This document shows positions 23,498-31,586 of a DNA stretch of 38,069 nucleotides, piece after piece. A program made the translations under genes and the position numbers. Within the stretch, counting starts at the first letter, position 1; the number at the start of each line of letters is the position of its first letter. The notes beneath the pieces are model-generated. The model was not told the origin of the DNA. It saw only the letters and a program-made list of their open reading frames with translations, and did not search any database. The stretch spans positions 1-38,069 of the forward strand of contig CAJUNR010000040.1 in NCBI GenBank assembly GCA_910587765.1, read 5' to 3'. Source of the stretch: an uncultured Lachnospiraceae bacterium (GTDB lineage Bacteria > Bacillota > Clostridia > Lachnospirales > Lachnospiraceae).

Positions 23498-24153
23498 GAC
23501 GGCAGCTCCAGACGGTAGCCGATCTTGTAGACGGCGCAGATATGCCCTTCCCAGGAGAGTTTTTTCTTCAGACGCTGTACGTGCAGATCCACGGTCCGGC
23601 TGTCTCCGGTGTATTCCTTCTCCCACACCTGTTCATAGATGACCTCCCGGTACAGGGCGATGTTGGGATTGCGGGCGAAGAAAAGCAGAAGTTCGTATTC
23701 TTTCAGCGTTAGAAGCACCTGCTTTCCGTTCTGCAGGACGGTTCTGGAGGTAAGGTCGATCTCCACATCCAGAACCTGAATCTGCTTTCCGATCTTGTTG
23801 TAACGGCGCAGAACCGTCTCCACCCGCGCCAGCAGCTCCACGATCTCAAACGGTTTGGTAATGTAATCCTCCGCCCCCATTTTCAGTCCTGTCACTTTAT
23901 GGTCCGTACTGCCCATGGCAGTGATAAAGATCACCGGAAGATCCAGGCTTTTCGCATACTCCATCAGTTCATAGCCGCTGATCCTCGGCAGCATGATGTC
24001 CAGAAGAAGCAGATCATAGTGCCCTTCTTCCATAAGGTCGGCGGCGGCCTCCCCGTCGAACGCACAGGTGCAGGCATAGCCTGCTCTGGTCAGATTGACG
24101 CGGATCAGGTTGGCAATGGGTTCTTCGTCTTCGGCAATCAGTATCTTCAGCAT
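23494..24153 (-). CDS. OmpR-family response regulator
   Basis: A 219-residue two-domain regulator. In the receiver domain the acidic pocket is E-D-E-E-P near residue 10, the phospho-acceptor Asp lies in L-L-L-L-D-I-M-L (about residue 53), and the Lys is in A-E-D-Y-I-T-K-P-F. The C-terminal winged helix (L-T-L-K-E-Y-E-L-L-L-F-F-A-R-N...R-T-V-D-L-H-V-Q-R-L-K-K-K-L) binds DNA. It leads the operon with the kinase, an unknown protein and VanY. ATG 24153 was chosen over a TTG eight codons earlier because it starts the fold directly. Confidence 0.94.
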   Translation of the reverse strand: MLKILIAEDEEPIANLIRVNLTRAGYACTCAFDGEAAADLMEEGHYDLLLLDIMLPRISGYELMEYAKSLDLPVIFITAMGSTDHKVTGLKMGAEDYITKPFEIVELLARVETVLRRYNKIGKQIQVLDVEIDLTSRTVLQNGKQVLLTLKEYELLLFFARNPNIALYREVIYEQVWEKEYTGDSRTVDLHVQRLKKKLSWEGHICAVYKIGYRLELPS

Positions 24154-24209
24154 AGTTTCTCTGGTCTCCCCCTTCAACTGATATCAGCATATAACGAACT
24201 TGCATCAAA

Positions 24210-24238
24210 ATTGTATCGGTACACGAAAATTTTTGAAA
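24210..24238 (-). promoter_or_regulatory. Probable promoter of the two-component operon
   Basis: Minus-strand TTTCAA, 17-base spacer, TACAAT, about 57 bases before the ATG. Confidence 0.45.
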
Positions 24239-24277
24239 AAAGGCTGCAGCCGGATGATCTGCTGCAACCTTTATTAT

Positions 24278-24364
24278 GCATACGGGCGTCCAGATGAAAT
24301 ATGTCAGCAAGCTGACGGACGCCCGATGCGCGAGCAGGGGGAGATAAATCTTCCCTGCTCGATT
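24278..24364 (+). repeat. Small hairpin repeat B, copy 2
   Basis: Matches the minus strand of 5059-5142. CGGGCGTCC and GGACGCCCG pair around GATGAAATAT and a GTCAGC/GCTGAC mini-hairpin, followed by a second hairpin CGAGCAGGG...CCCTGCTCG. It lies between the two-component promoter and the AAA ATPase gene end. Confidence 0.7.
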
Positions 24365-24421
24365 GCATACGGGCGCATGAGGAAAATTGTCAGCAGAGCT
24401 GACCCTTCCCTACTCGATTAG
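24365..24421 (+). repeat. Truncated tandem copy of repeat B
   Basis: Begins again GCATACGGGCG, keeps GTCAGCagaGCTGAC and ends CCTTCCCTACTCGATTAG, but lacks the right CGGGCGTCC-type arm. It is a deletion derivative directly after the full copy. It overlaps the last codon of the ATPase gene. Confidence 0.55.
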
Positions 24422-25737
24422 AATTTACAGAAGTGTGTCATGCTGTTTCTGAAATAGCCGGCCAAAGCGTAAAGCGGTACATTTACCATCCAGTCCTGCT
24501 CCCGGTAGTCGGACATGGAAGTCCTTACGGCGATTTCCGGATGGTATTTTTTACAAAAAGCCTGAAGGCTTTTCGCCTGCAGATTTTCCTCCGCCTTGAC
24601 TTCCATCGGTACGACCCGGCCGTCTTTCTGTACCATAAAGTCAATCTCACCGGACGAATTTTCTGCGGAGTAATAATACAGTTCGATTCCGGAAGCCGTC
24701 AGTTCCTGGGCAATATACTGTTCCGTAAGTGCTCCCTTAAATTCCTGGAAGATACGGTTTCCTTCCAGAAGTGTCCGCGCGTCCAGATCCCCCATCGCCG
24801 ACAGAAGACCTACATCCAGCAGATAGATTTTAAAGGAACTCATTTCCATATAGGAAATCAAAGGCAGACCGGGCTTTGCGATCCGATATGCTTTGTGGAT
24901 CAGGCCGCAATCCAAAAGCCACTGAATCGCCAGCTCAAAATCTTTCGCGCGGGCGCCTTCTCTGAGTATACCATACATAAATTTACGGTTTTCTTTAGAA
25001 AGCTGCATGAGGATGGAATTCCACACCATCTGCAGTCTTGGGACGGTCTGCAGCGGAGCATGTTTGGAGAAATCATTGGCATAATAAGTTAAAAGACCTT
25101 TTTGAACCTCCCGCACTTCCTGTACATCATCCGTATCCAGATAAACCTGTACCGCTTCCGGCATACCGCCTACATAATAATAGCGCCGAAGCAGTTCGGT
25201 ATACTTACTGGAAAACGTATTGATGATCCGGTAATCCGGATGCTCCAGCATTGACGCCAGATCCTCTTCCTGGCAGGCAAGAACAAACTCCTGAAAACTT
25301 AACGGATAAAGGTTCAGAAAATCAACCTTTCCGACAGGAAAAGAGGTACCTTCGTGAAGCGCGGTGCCTAAAAGAGGACCCGCTGCAAGGATGGGATATT
25401 CCGGTGCGTTTTCACAGAAATATTTTAAAGAAGTCAATGCTTTTGGGACTTCTTGAATCTCGTCAAAGATTAAAAGCGTCTTTTGCGGTTCAATCCGCTG
25501 TCCGCTTTCGATTTTTAGAGAAGACAAGATTCTTGAAAGGTCAAAATCTGCCTCAAAAACATGTTTCATCCGTTCATTGTTATCAAAACTGATATAGACG
25601 GTCTGTTCAAAATACCGTTTCCCAAATTCTTTCATCAGCCAGGTTTTGCCAACCTGTCTGGCTCCGTGGATGATCAGAGGTTTCCGTCTCTTCTTGTCTT
25701 TCCAGCGTACAAGCTGCTGCATTGATATTCGTTCCAC
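24418..25737 (-). CDS. AAA ATPase with DUF4143 C-terminal domain
   Basis: A 439-residue cytosolic protein of the common AAA_14/DUF4143 family. Walker A G-A-R-Q-V-G-K-T (about residues 25-32), Walker B L-L-I-F-D-E-I-Q-E-V, then a helical middle and the C-terminal S-G-E-I-D-F-M-V-Q...P-M-E-V-K-A, which resembles a PD-(D/E)xK nuclease core. The function of this family is not established; defence or toxin-like roles have been suggested. GTG 25737 is favoured by AGGAGG six bases upstream. The leader carries a large hairpin and tandem repeats. A second, truncated family member lies at 33898-34380. Confidence 0.9.
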   Translation of the reverse strand: MERISMQQLVRWKDKKRRKPLIIHGARQVGKTWLMKEFGKRYFEQTVYISFDNNERMKHVFEADFDLSRILSSLKIESGQRIEPQKTLLIFDEIQEVPKALTSLKYFCENAPEYPILAAGPLLGTALHEGTSFPVGKVDFLNLYPLSFQEFVLACQEEDLASMLEHPDYRIINTFSSKYTELLRRYYYVGGMPEAVQVYLDTDDVQEVREVQKGLLTYYANDFSKHAPLQTVPRLQMVWNSILMQLSKENRKFMYGILREGARAKDFELAIQWLLDCGLIHKAYRIAKPGLPLISYMEMSSFKIYLLDVGLLSAMGDLDARTLLEGNRIFQEFKGALTEQYIAQELTASGIELYYYSAENSSGEIDFMVQKDGRVVPMEVKAEENLQAKSLQAFCKKYHPEIAVRTSMSDYREQDWMVNVPLYALAGYFRNSMTHFCKF

Positions 25738-25759
25738 GGCTTTCCTCCTCCAACGCTCT

Positions 25760-25807
25760 GTTATCCTGTTTTCGGGCAGACTTCAAAGCCCGTTTATACA
25801 GGATAAC
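25760..25807 (-). promoter_or_regulatory. Large leader hairpin before the AAA ATPase gene
   Basis: GTTATCCTGT and ACAGGATAAC form perfect outer arms; CGGGC/GCCCG pair inside. It ends about 22 bases upstream of the GTG start, just before the ribosome site, so it could govern translation or bind a regulator. Confidence 0.5.
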
Positions 25808-25890
25808 ATTTTTCGGGCGCACTTTCAATAGAATCCAACATTTTTCAGGCGCACTTTTGAATCAAAACTACATTTTTCAGGCGGAGTTTT
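25805..25890 (-). repeat. Three tandem ~32-bp repeats upstream of the AAA ATPase gene
   Basis: AACATTTTTCrGGCGCACTTT recurs at 25805, 25837 and (with changes) 25869, a period of 32 bases. A fourth, weaker version lies inside the hairpin at 25766-25786. On the minus strand one unit contains TTGAAA-17-TATCCT, promoter-like. They may be protein-binding iterons. Confidence 0.65.
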
Positions 25891-25922
25891 ATTCGTGTCC
25901 CCCAACAGGGCGTCCGGCCGCT

Positions 25923-26333
25923 TCAGACAGCCGTGAATCCCTTCGCCTTCATGCAGGATTCCACTTCATAGATGTCTTCCTCCACCACATGCATGATCAG
26001 AATCGGCTGAGCGGAATCCCGGTTGAAGGACAGATAGATATAGTCCACGTTGATGTTGCTGGCGGAAAGCGCTCCGAGCAGGCGGTTCAGGCTTCCCACC
26101 TCATCCGGCATCTCGATCCCCATCACATCAATCATCCGGCACATGTAGCCGGCTTCCTTCAAAGCGTCAAACGCACGGTCCGGCTCCGAGACGACCATAC
26201 GGATGATGCCGAATTCCGGGCCGTCATTATTGACGGAACCAAAGATATTGATGTTTTTTTCCTTCAGGATCGAAGTAATATGTTCCATGGTTCCTTTTTT
26301 ATTTTCTACGTACAGTGATAATTGTTTGAGCAT
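25923..26333 (-). CDS. Tandem ACT-domain protein
   Basis: A 136-residue protein made of two ACT domains (M-L-K-Q-L-S-L-Y-V-E-N-K-K-G-T-M-E-H-I-T-S-I-L to about 68, then I-E-M-P-D-E-V-G-S-L-N-R-L-L-G-A-L). ACT domains bind small ligands, mostly amino acids. Stand-alone tandem ACT proteins are proposed regulators of amino-acid metabolism, but the ligand here is unknown. ATG 26333 has AAGGAG at 7 bases and its own consensus-like promoter. It is separately transcribed from the upstream ABC exporter. Confidence 0.88.
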   Translation of the reverse strand: MLKQLSLYVENKKGTMEHITSILKEKNINIFGSVNNDGPEFGIIRMVVSEPDRAFDALKEAGYMCRMIDVMGIEMPDEVGSLNRLLGALSASNINVDYIYLSFNRDSAQPILIMHVVEEDIYEVESCMKAKGFTAV

Positions 26334-26376
26334 TCTGTTTCTCCTTCTCTTTCGCTTTAACGCGTTACTAAGACTT

Positions 26377-26405
26377 ATTATATACTTAATAAAGCGGCGA
26401 TTCAA
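26377..26405 (-). promoter_or_regulatory. Promoter of the ACT-domain gene
   Basis: Minus-strand TTGAAT, 17-base spacer, consensus TATAAT, 43 bases before the ATG. Confidence 0.7.
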
Positions 26406-26408
26406 GAG

Positions 26409-26434
26409 ATTTTTGAAACTGCAGCCATCAAAAA

Positions 26435-26435
<1 letters not shown>
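26409..26435 (-). terminator. Weak AT-rich hairpin after the exporter operon
   Basis: ATTTTTGA and TCAAAAAT pair around a 11-base loop, immediately at the permease stop codon. The stem is weak and lacks GC pairs; possible terminator only. Confidence 0.3.
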
Positions 26436-27646
<1,211 letters not shown>

Positions 27647-27649
27647 CTG

Positions 27650-29050
27650 TCAGCCCTCCACAGAAGTCACCCGGGTGCCTTCCGGAAGTCCCATACTGTT
27701 GTTCAGTACGATCTGCTCTGTCCCGTCCAGACCGCTTTTGATCTCCACCAGTTCCATGGAAGCGATTCCGGTCTCCACGTTGCGCACTGCCAGCGCGCCG
27801 TCTTCAATGATGTAGACAAAGCTTCCCTCCCTGCCCACGTTGACAGACTCAATCGGCACCGCGATGACGTTCTCGGCAACCGCGCCTTCGATCTTCACCT
27901 TGGCTTCCACGCCAAGGAAAAGATCCGCGTCCGGATTGTCGATATGTATCTCCCCGGAGACGACCGAGGCGCCCTTTTCGTTCTTGGTGGCGGATTTGCT
28001 GATTCTGGTCACGGTCCCTTCGTATTCCTTGCCGACGACCGTGATCACCGCCTTCTGTCCCTCGCGGACCTTTTCCAGATCGCTCTTGCTCAGAGAGATT
28101 TCCACACAGACGTCCTCGTTGCTTTCAACTGTCAAAAGCTCGCCGCCCTCTTCGATGACGCTGCCTTCCACGGCCTTCACATCGGTGACAATGCCGCCGA
28201 AATCGGCTTTCAGTCCGTCCGCAACCTCCGCCACCGCCGTTTTCACCTTCTCGGCCTTCAATGCCGCCAGCTCTTTGCTCGCCTCGGCCTGTTTTCTGCC
28301 GTTGGCAGTCAGCATGCTGTCTTCCGTGGAATTCTGGATGCCTTTCTGCTCCGCCAGATCGCTCTCAAATTCCGCCAGTTCCTCCTCCTTCACGGCCAGC
28401 GTATTGGTCGCCTGGTCGATCCGGTTCTGATATTCTTCCGCGTCGTTCTTGTGACCTTCATTGGTGGCTTCTCTCAGGAAGCACCCCATGTCCGTCAGAT
28501 ACTGTTTCAGCGCGCGCACTTCCGCCTTCCAGTCTTCCACCTGCTGCTCGAGAATCGCCACATCGTGGCTGGAACGGCTGTATTCCGCCGCGTCCTCATT
28601 GCTCTTCCCCATCTTATCCTGATAGCCGTAGTAGGCTTCGCTGTTCTCAAGGCTCGCCTCCGATTCCCGCGTTTTCAGATCTTCCGCGTCGTAGACGATC
28701 AGCACGTCGCCGGCGGCCACCGCATCCCCCAGAGCCGCCTTGCACTGGGAGACCTGGGCGCTCAGCGGGGAGAAGTAGGTCTTCTTCACCTCGGTCTTGA
28801 TCGTTCCGCTCGTGTCCACCGTCTGCTCGATGGTAGCCGTCTCGGCGGAGCGGACCGTCACCATCGGCAGAGTCTCCGGGGCCAGCATACGGCTTACAAT
28901 AAACAGCGCCAGACACGCCGCTGCGATGCCCATGAAAATGCGTTTTCTCCTCTTTTTCTTCTCCGCCGGCGTGAGGATTTTTTTCTCTTTTTTCTCCTTG
29001 ATTTCCGTGCCTGCGATTTCGTCCTTATTTTTCTTCCATCTGATCTTCAT
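27650..29050 (-). CDS. Periplasmic-adaptor-type (HlyD/MacA-like) exporter subunit
   Basis: A 466-residue membrane fusion protein. It has a basic, Lys-rich N-terminus, one membrane helix (about residues 41-58), a biotinyl-lipoyl-like half-motif (V-K-K-T-Y-F-S-P-L-S-A-Q-V), a long coiled-coil hairpin (about residues 120-260), the second half-motif (L-K-A-D-F-G-G-I-V-T-D-V) and beta-barrel segments. In Gram-positives such proteins couple MacB-like ABC exporters to the cell wall side. ATG 29050 (AAGGAG at 12 bases) overlaps the ATPase gene by 26 bases; an ATG nine codons earlier is an alternative. Confidence 0.9.
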   Translation of the reverse strand: MKIRWKKNKDEIAGTEIKEKKEKKILTPAEKKKRRKRIFMGIAAACLALFIVSRMLAPETLPMVTVRSAETATIEQTVDTSGTIKTEVKKTYFSPLSAQVSQCKAALGDAVAAGDVLIVYDAEDLKTRESEASLENSEAYYGYQDKMGKSNEDAAEYSRSSHDVAILEQQVEDWKAEVRALKQYLTDMGCFLREATNEGHKNDAEEYQNRIDQATNTLAVKEEELAEFESDLAEQKGIQNSTEDSMLTANGRKQAEASKELAALKAEKVKTAVAEVADGLKADFGGIVTDVKAVEGSVIEEGGELLTVESNEDVCVEISLSKSDLEKVREGQKAVITVVGKEYEGTVTRISKSATKNEKGASVVSGEIHIDNPDADLFLGVEAKVKIEGAVAENVIAVPIESVNVGREGSFVYIIEDGALAVRNVETGIASMELVEIKSGLDGTEQIVLNNSMGLPEGTRVTSVEG

Positions 29051-29765
29051 GGTGATCTGTTTCTCCTTTATTATCATTCATAAAATCTGCTTCGATCCTT
29101 CCGTCCTTGATCCGCACGACCCGTTTCACCTGTGCGGCGATCTCGTCGTCATGGGTGATCAGGATGACCGTCCTGCCGCTCCTGTGCAGATCCTTCAGGA
29201 CATTCATAATCTCCTGTGTGGATTTGGAATCCAGATTGCCGGTCGGCTCGTCGGCCAGAATCACCGGCGGCTTCGCCGCGATCGCCCGGGCAATGGCCAC
29301 CCTCTGCTGCTGCCCGCCGGACATCTCGCTCGGTTTGTGATCCATCCGGTGGGAAAGTCCGACGATCTCCAGCGATTCCACCGCCAGCGCGGCCCGTTCT
29401 TTCCTACCCACGCCCCGATAGATCAGCGGAAGCTCCACATTTTCCTGCGCCGTCAGGTTCGGGATCAGGTTGAATCCCTGAAAGATAAATCCGATCTCCA
29501 GATTGCGGATATCGGAAAGTTCGTCGTCGGTCAGATTTGAAACGTCTTTTCCGTTGAGAAAATAACGGCCGGAAGTCGGCACATCCAGACAGCCCAGCAT
29601 ATTCATCAGTGTGGATTTACCCGAACCGGAATGTCCGATGATCGCTACAAATTCCCCCTTTTGGATTTTCAGGCTCACATGATCCAGCGCCCGCACTTCG
29701 TTTTCTCCGGGATTATAGACCTTGCACATGTCCTGCACTTCAACCAGTGTCTCCAAAGCGTCCAT
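29025..29765 (-). CDS. MacB-like ABC transporter ATPase
   Basis: A 246-residue nucleotide-binding subunit: Walker A G-H-S-G-S-G-K-S-T (about residue 40), Q-loop F-Q-G-F-N-L, signature M-S-G-G-Q-Q-Q-R-V-A-I-A-R-A, Walker B V-I-L-A-D-E-P-T-G, and switch His in L-I-T-H-D. It is of the LolD/MacB/FtsE type. It leads the operon with adaptor and permease. Start is ATG 29765 or the TTG just before it; AGAGGAG lies very close to both. The promoter region carries two palindromes, suggesting repression. Confidence 0.93.
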   Translation of the reverse strand: MDALETLVEVQDMCKVYNPGENEVRALDHVSLKIQKGEFVAIIGHSGSGKSTLMNMLGCLDVPTSGRYFLNGKDVSNLTDDELSDIRNLEIGFIFQGFNLIPNLTAQENVELPLIYRGVGRKERAALAVESLEIVGLSHRMDHKPSEMSGGQQQRVAIARAIAAKPPVILADEPTGNLDSKSTQEIMNVLKDLHRSGRTVILITHDDEIAAQVKRVVRIKDGRIEADFMNDNKGETDHHEDQMEEK

Positions 29766-29790
29766 CAACTCCTCTCTGTTTTTCTATCTA

Positions 29791-29832
29791 TATTGTATTA
29801 GTATTTTACTGTTCTAGTCATCTAATACAATA
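29791..29832. promoter_or_regulatory. Paired operator at the exporter promoter
   Basis: TATTGTATTAG and CTAATACAATA, perfect 11-base inverted copies separated by 20 bases. One arm coincides with the -10, the other lies in the early transcribed region. No linked repressor gene is seen. Confidence 0.55.
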
Positions 29833-29855
29833 ATCCATTTCCGTCCGTTTGTCAA
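29827..29855 (-). promoter_or_regulatory. Promoter of the MacB-like exporter operon
   Basis: Minus-strand consensus TTGACA, 17-base spacer, TATTGT, about 60 bases before the ATG. Confidence 0.6.
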
Positions 29856-29865
29856 GACAGACGGA
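29844..29865. promoter_or_regulatory. Palindrome over the exporter -35 region
   Basis: TCCGTTTGTC-AA-GACAGACGGA, 10-base arms with one mismatch, spanning the -35 hexamer. Candidate site for a second regulator. Confidence 0.45.
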
Positions 29866-29890
29866 GGAAACTTTTTCAGATGTTATCAAG

Positions 29891-30093
29891 CCTTGTTACT
29901 TTTCACATGTTAGCCGATGTCAGCCCGATGCGGACAGATAATTCTGAAAGACCCATTGAAGGGCGCCGGTCCTTAGGGCGCGTCTTTTGCGCCCTTAGTA
30001 CCGCTGCGTCCCTTCATTAAGCGCGAGCGGGGTCTTGAAGACTTATCTGTCCGCATCGGGCGTCCCGTTAGCGTGGGTGTGAAATGTAACCAG
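29891..30093 (+). repeat. Foldback element A, copy 3
   Basis: About 203 bases bounded by CCTTGTTAC and GTAACCAGG. Arms pair as GATGCGGACAGATAA with TTATCTGTCCGCATC; two substitutions relative to copy 1 are each matched in the opposite arm. The apical hairpin is AGGGCGC-GTCTTTT-GCGCCCT. The core CCATTGAAGGGCGCCGGTCC and TACCGCTGCGTCCCTTCATT is identical to copy 1. It lies between the exporter promoter and the amidohydrolase end. Confidence 0.8.
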
Positions 30094-30174
30094 GCCTTTA
30101 CTAAGATATCATATTTTTTCAGGGAAATGTGGTACTTTGGAAATTATTAAGAAAAGTTCAGATGATTTTAAGGA
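30094..30174 (+). other. AT-rich tail after element A copy 3
   Basis: Noncoding. Shares blocks with 11113-11219 (ATATCATATTTT, ATTATTAAGAAAA, GATTTTAAGG), so a conserved segment seems to follow two of the three copies. Confidence 0.4.
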
Positions 30175-30200
30175 CGGCGTAAGGAACAATCCTTACGCCG
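30175..30200 (-). terminator. Terminator-like hairpin after the amidohydrolase gene
   Basis: CGGCGTAAGG, loop of six, CCTTACGCCG: perfect 10-bp stem beginning 6 bases after the stop. The following TCCTTAAAAT is only moderately U-rich. Confidence 0.6.
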
Positions 30201-30206
30201 CTGCTG

Positions 30207-31562
30207 TCAGGATAATATGGGGAAACGTTCCGGCATGCGGATTCCCGCCCGCCGGCGGATGTCCGCCGCCCGCTGTTTCGCTTCCCGAAGAAGTGCGTCC
30301 TCGTCAAACGTGAGGATGCGGCGGTCTCTCATCAGCCATCTGCCGTCGCAGATCGTACTCTCCACGTTGGTGGAATGCATGGACGTCACCAGATTGGCGA
30401 TGGGGTCGTGCATCGGCTGCATTCCCACGGAATCCGGATTGATGATGATCAGATCCGCCTTTTTGCCCGCCTCCAGACTGCCGTAGAGCGAACCGTCCTG
30501 CAGCGCTTTCGCTCCGTTTGCGGTGGCCATCCGCAGGATTTCCTGGGCCTTTACGACGGTCGGATCCAGACGCCAGCCTTTGTGAATGAGCGAGGTCACC
30601 CACATCTCGTCCACCATGTCCATCCGGTTGTTGGTGGGCGCGCCGTCCGTTCCGATGGCCACGCAGATCCCTTCCCGGAGCATCCGCGGTATTTTGGCAA
30701 AGCCGAGCACGCGCATGGCGGAAGCCGGGTTGTGGGAAACTTTTACGCCGTATTCCCGGAACATTTCCACCTCTTCGTTCGTCAGCCATACGGTATGAGC
30801 GGCCAGAAGGTTCGGTCCCAGAAAACCCAGATCTCTCAAATGGGTCACGGTCTGCACTCCGAGGCGTTCCTTTACATACTCCACCTCGGACTTCGCTTCC
30901 GCTACATGCATATGGATTCCCACGCCGTAGCGGTCGGCCAGCTCCTTCGTCCCGAGCAGCAGTTCGTCCGTGGCGTTAAAGATCGTCCGCACGCCGAACC
31001 AGACCTCCACCCGGCCGTCCGCCGTTCCGTGAAATTTCCGGATGTCCTCCTCCTGACGGGCCAGCTCCTCCCGGGTGCTGCGCCGCCATGCCTTCGGCAG
31101 GCCTTCTCCGCAGTCCATGACCGAATTTGCCAGCTTTGCCCGGATTCCGGCCTCTTCCACGGCTCTGGCCATGCCGGAGACGAACTGTCCGCCCGGTTCC
31201 GCAATCGACGTCACGCCCGCCCTGATCTGCTCCGCCGCGCAGAACAGGGTGGAGATATAGGAATCCTCTTCCGTCATATTGCTCTCGTAGGGCCAGATGC
31301 GGTCATGAAGCCAGGTCAGCAGATCCACGTCGTCCGCCAGCCCTCTGGCGAGCTGCTGCGAAGTATGTACATGCGTATTGACCAGACCCGGCATCACGAT
31401 CTTTCCGGTCAGGTCCACGGCCTCCTCACAACTACGCTCATCGACCGGTTCCGGTCCTGCCTGAAGGATCCGGTCGTCCTCGAACAGAAGATTTCCGTCC
31501 GTGAAGACCTGTCCTTCTTCATTCATGGTTACGATCATCGCGTGCTTCAGCAACGTCCTCAT
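30207..31562 (-). CDS. Metal-dependent amidohydrolase (MtaD/SsnA-type deaminase family)
   Basis: A 451-residue TIM-barrel amidohydrolase. The metal site shows H-V-H in P-G-L-V-N-T-H-V-H-T-S-Q (about residue 65), the H-M-H-V-A-E histidine, A-H-T-V-W-L histidine, and the aspartate in G-T-D-G-A-P-T-N-N. This pattern is that of deaminases acting on 5'-methylthioadenosine, S-adenosylhomocysteine, guanine or related rings; the exact substrate cannot be read. It follows pepD after 24 bases and is probably co-transcribed. AGGAGG lies 5 bases before the ATG. Confidence 0.9.
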   Translation of the reverse strand: MRTLLKHAMIVTMNEEGQVFTDGNLLFEDDRILQAGPEPVDERSCEEAVDLTGKIVMPGLVNTHVHTSQQLARGLADDVDLLTWLHDRIWPYESNMTEEDSYISTLFCAAEQIRAGVTSIAEPGGQFVSGMARAVEEAGIRAKLANSVMDCGEGLPKAWRRSTREELARQEEDIRKFHGTADGRVEVWFGVRTIFNATDELLLGTKELADRYGVGIHMHVAEAKSEVEYVKERLGVQTVTHLRDLGFLGPNLLAAHTVWLTNEEVEMFREYGVKVSHNPASAMRVLGFAKIPRMLREGICVAIGTDGAPTNNRMDMVDEMWVTSLIHKGWRLDPTVVKAQEILRMATANGAKALQDGSLYGSLEAGKKADLIIINPDSVGMQPMHDPIANLVTSMHSTNVESTICDGRWLMRDRRILTFDEDALLREAKQRAADIRRRAGIRMPERFPILS

Positions 31563-31586
31563 AGGCGCCTCCTCTTCTCTTGTAAA

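Noticed and set aside
20316..24153. A vancomycin-resistance cluster.
   Set aside because: Only regulator, kinase and VanY are present; there is no vanH, ligase vanA/B or vanX, so this is more likely normal wall remodelling.
25760..25890. The 32-bp periodic repeats as a CRISPR array.
   Set aside because: Units are contiguous with no unique spacers, are too few and degenerate, and no cas gene is present.
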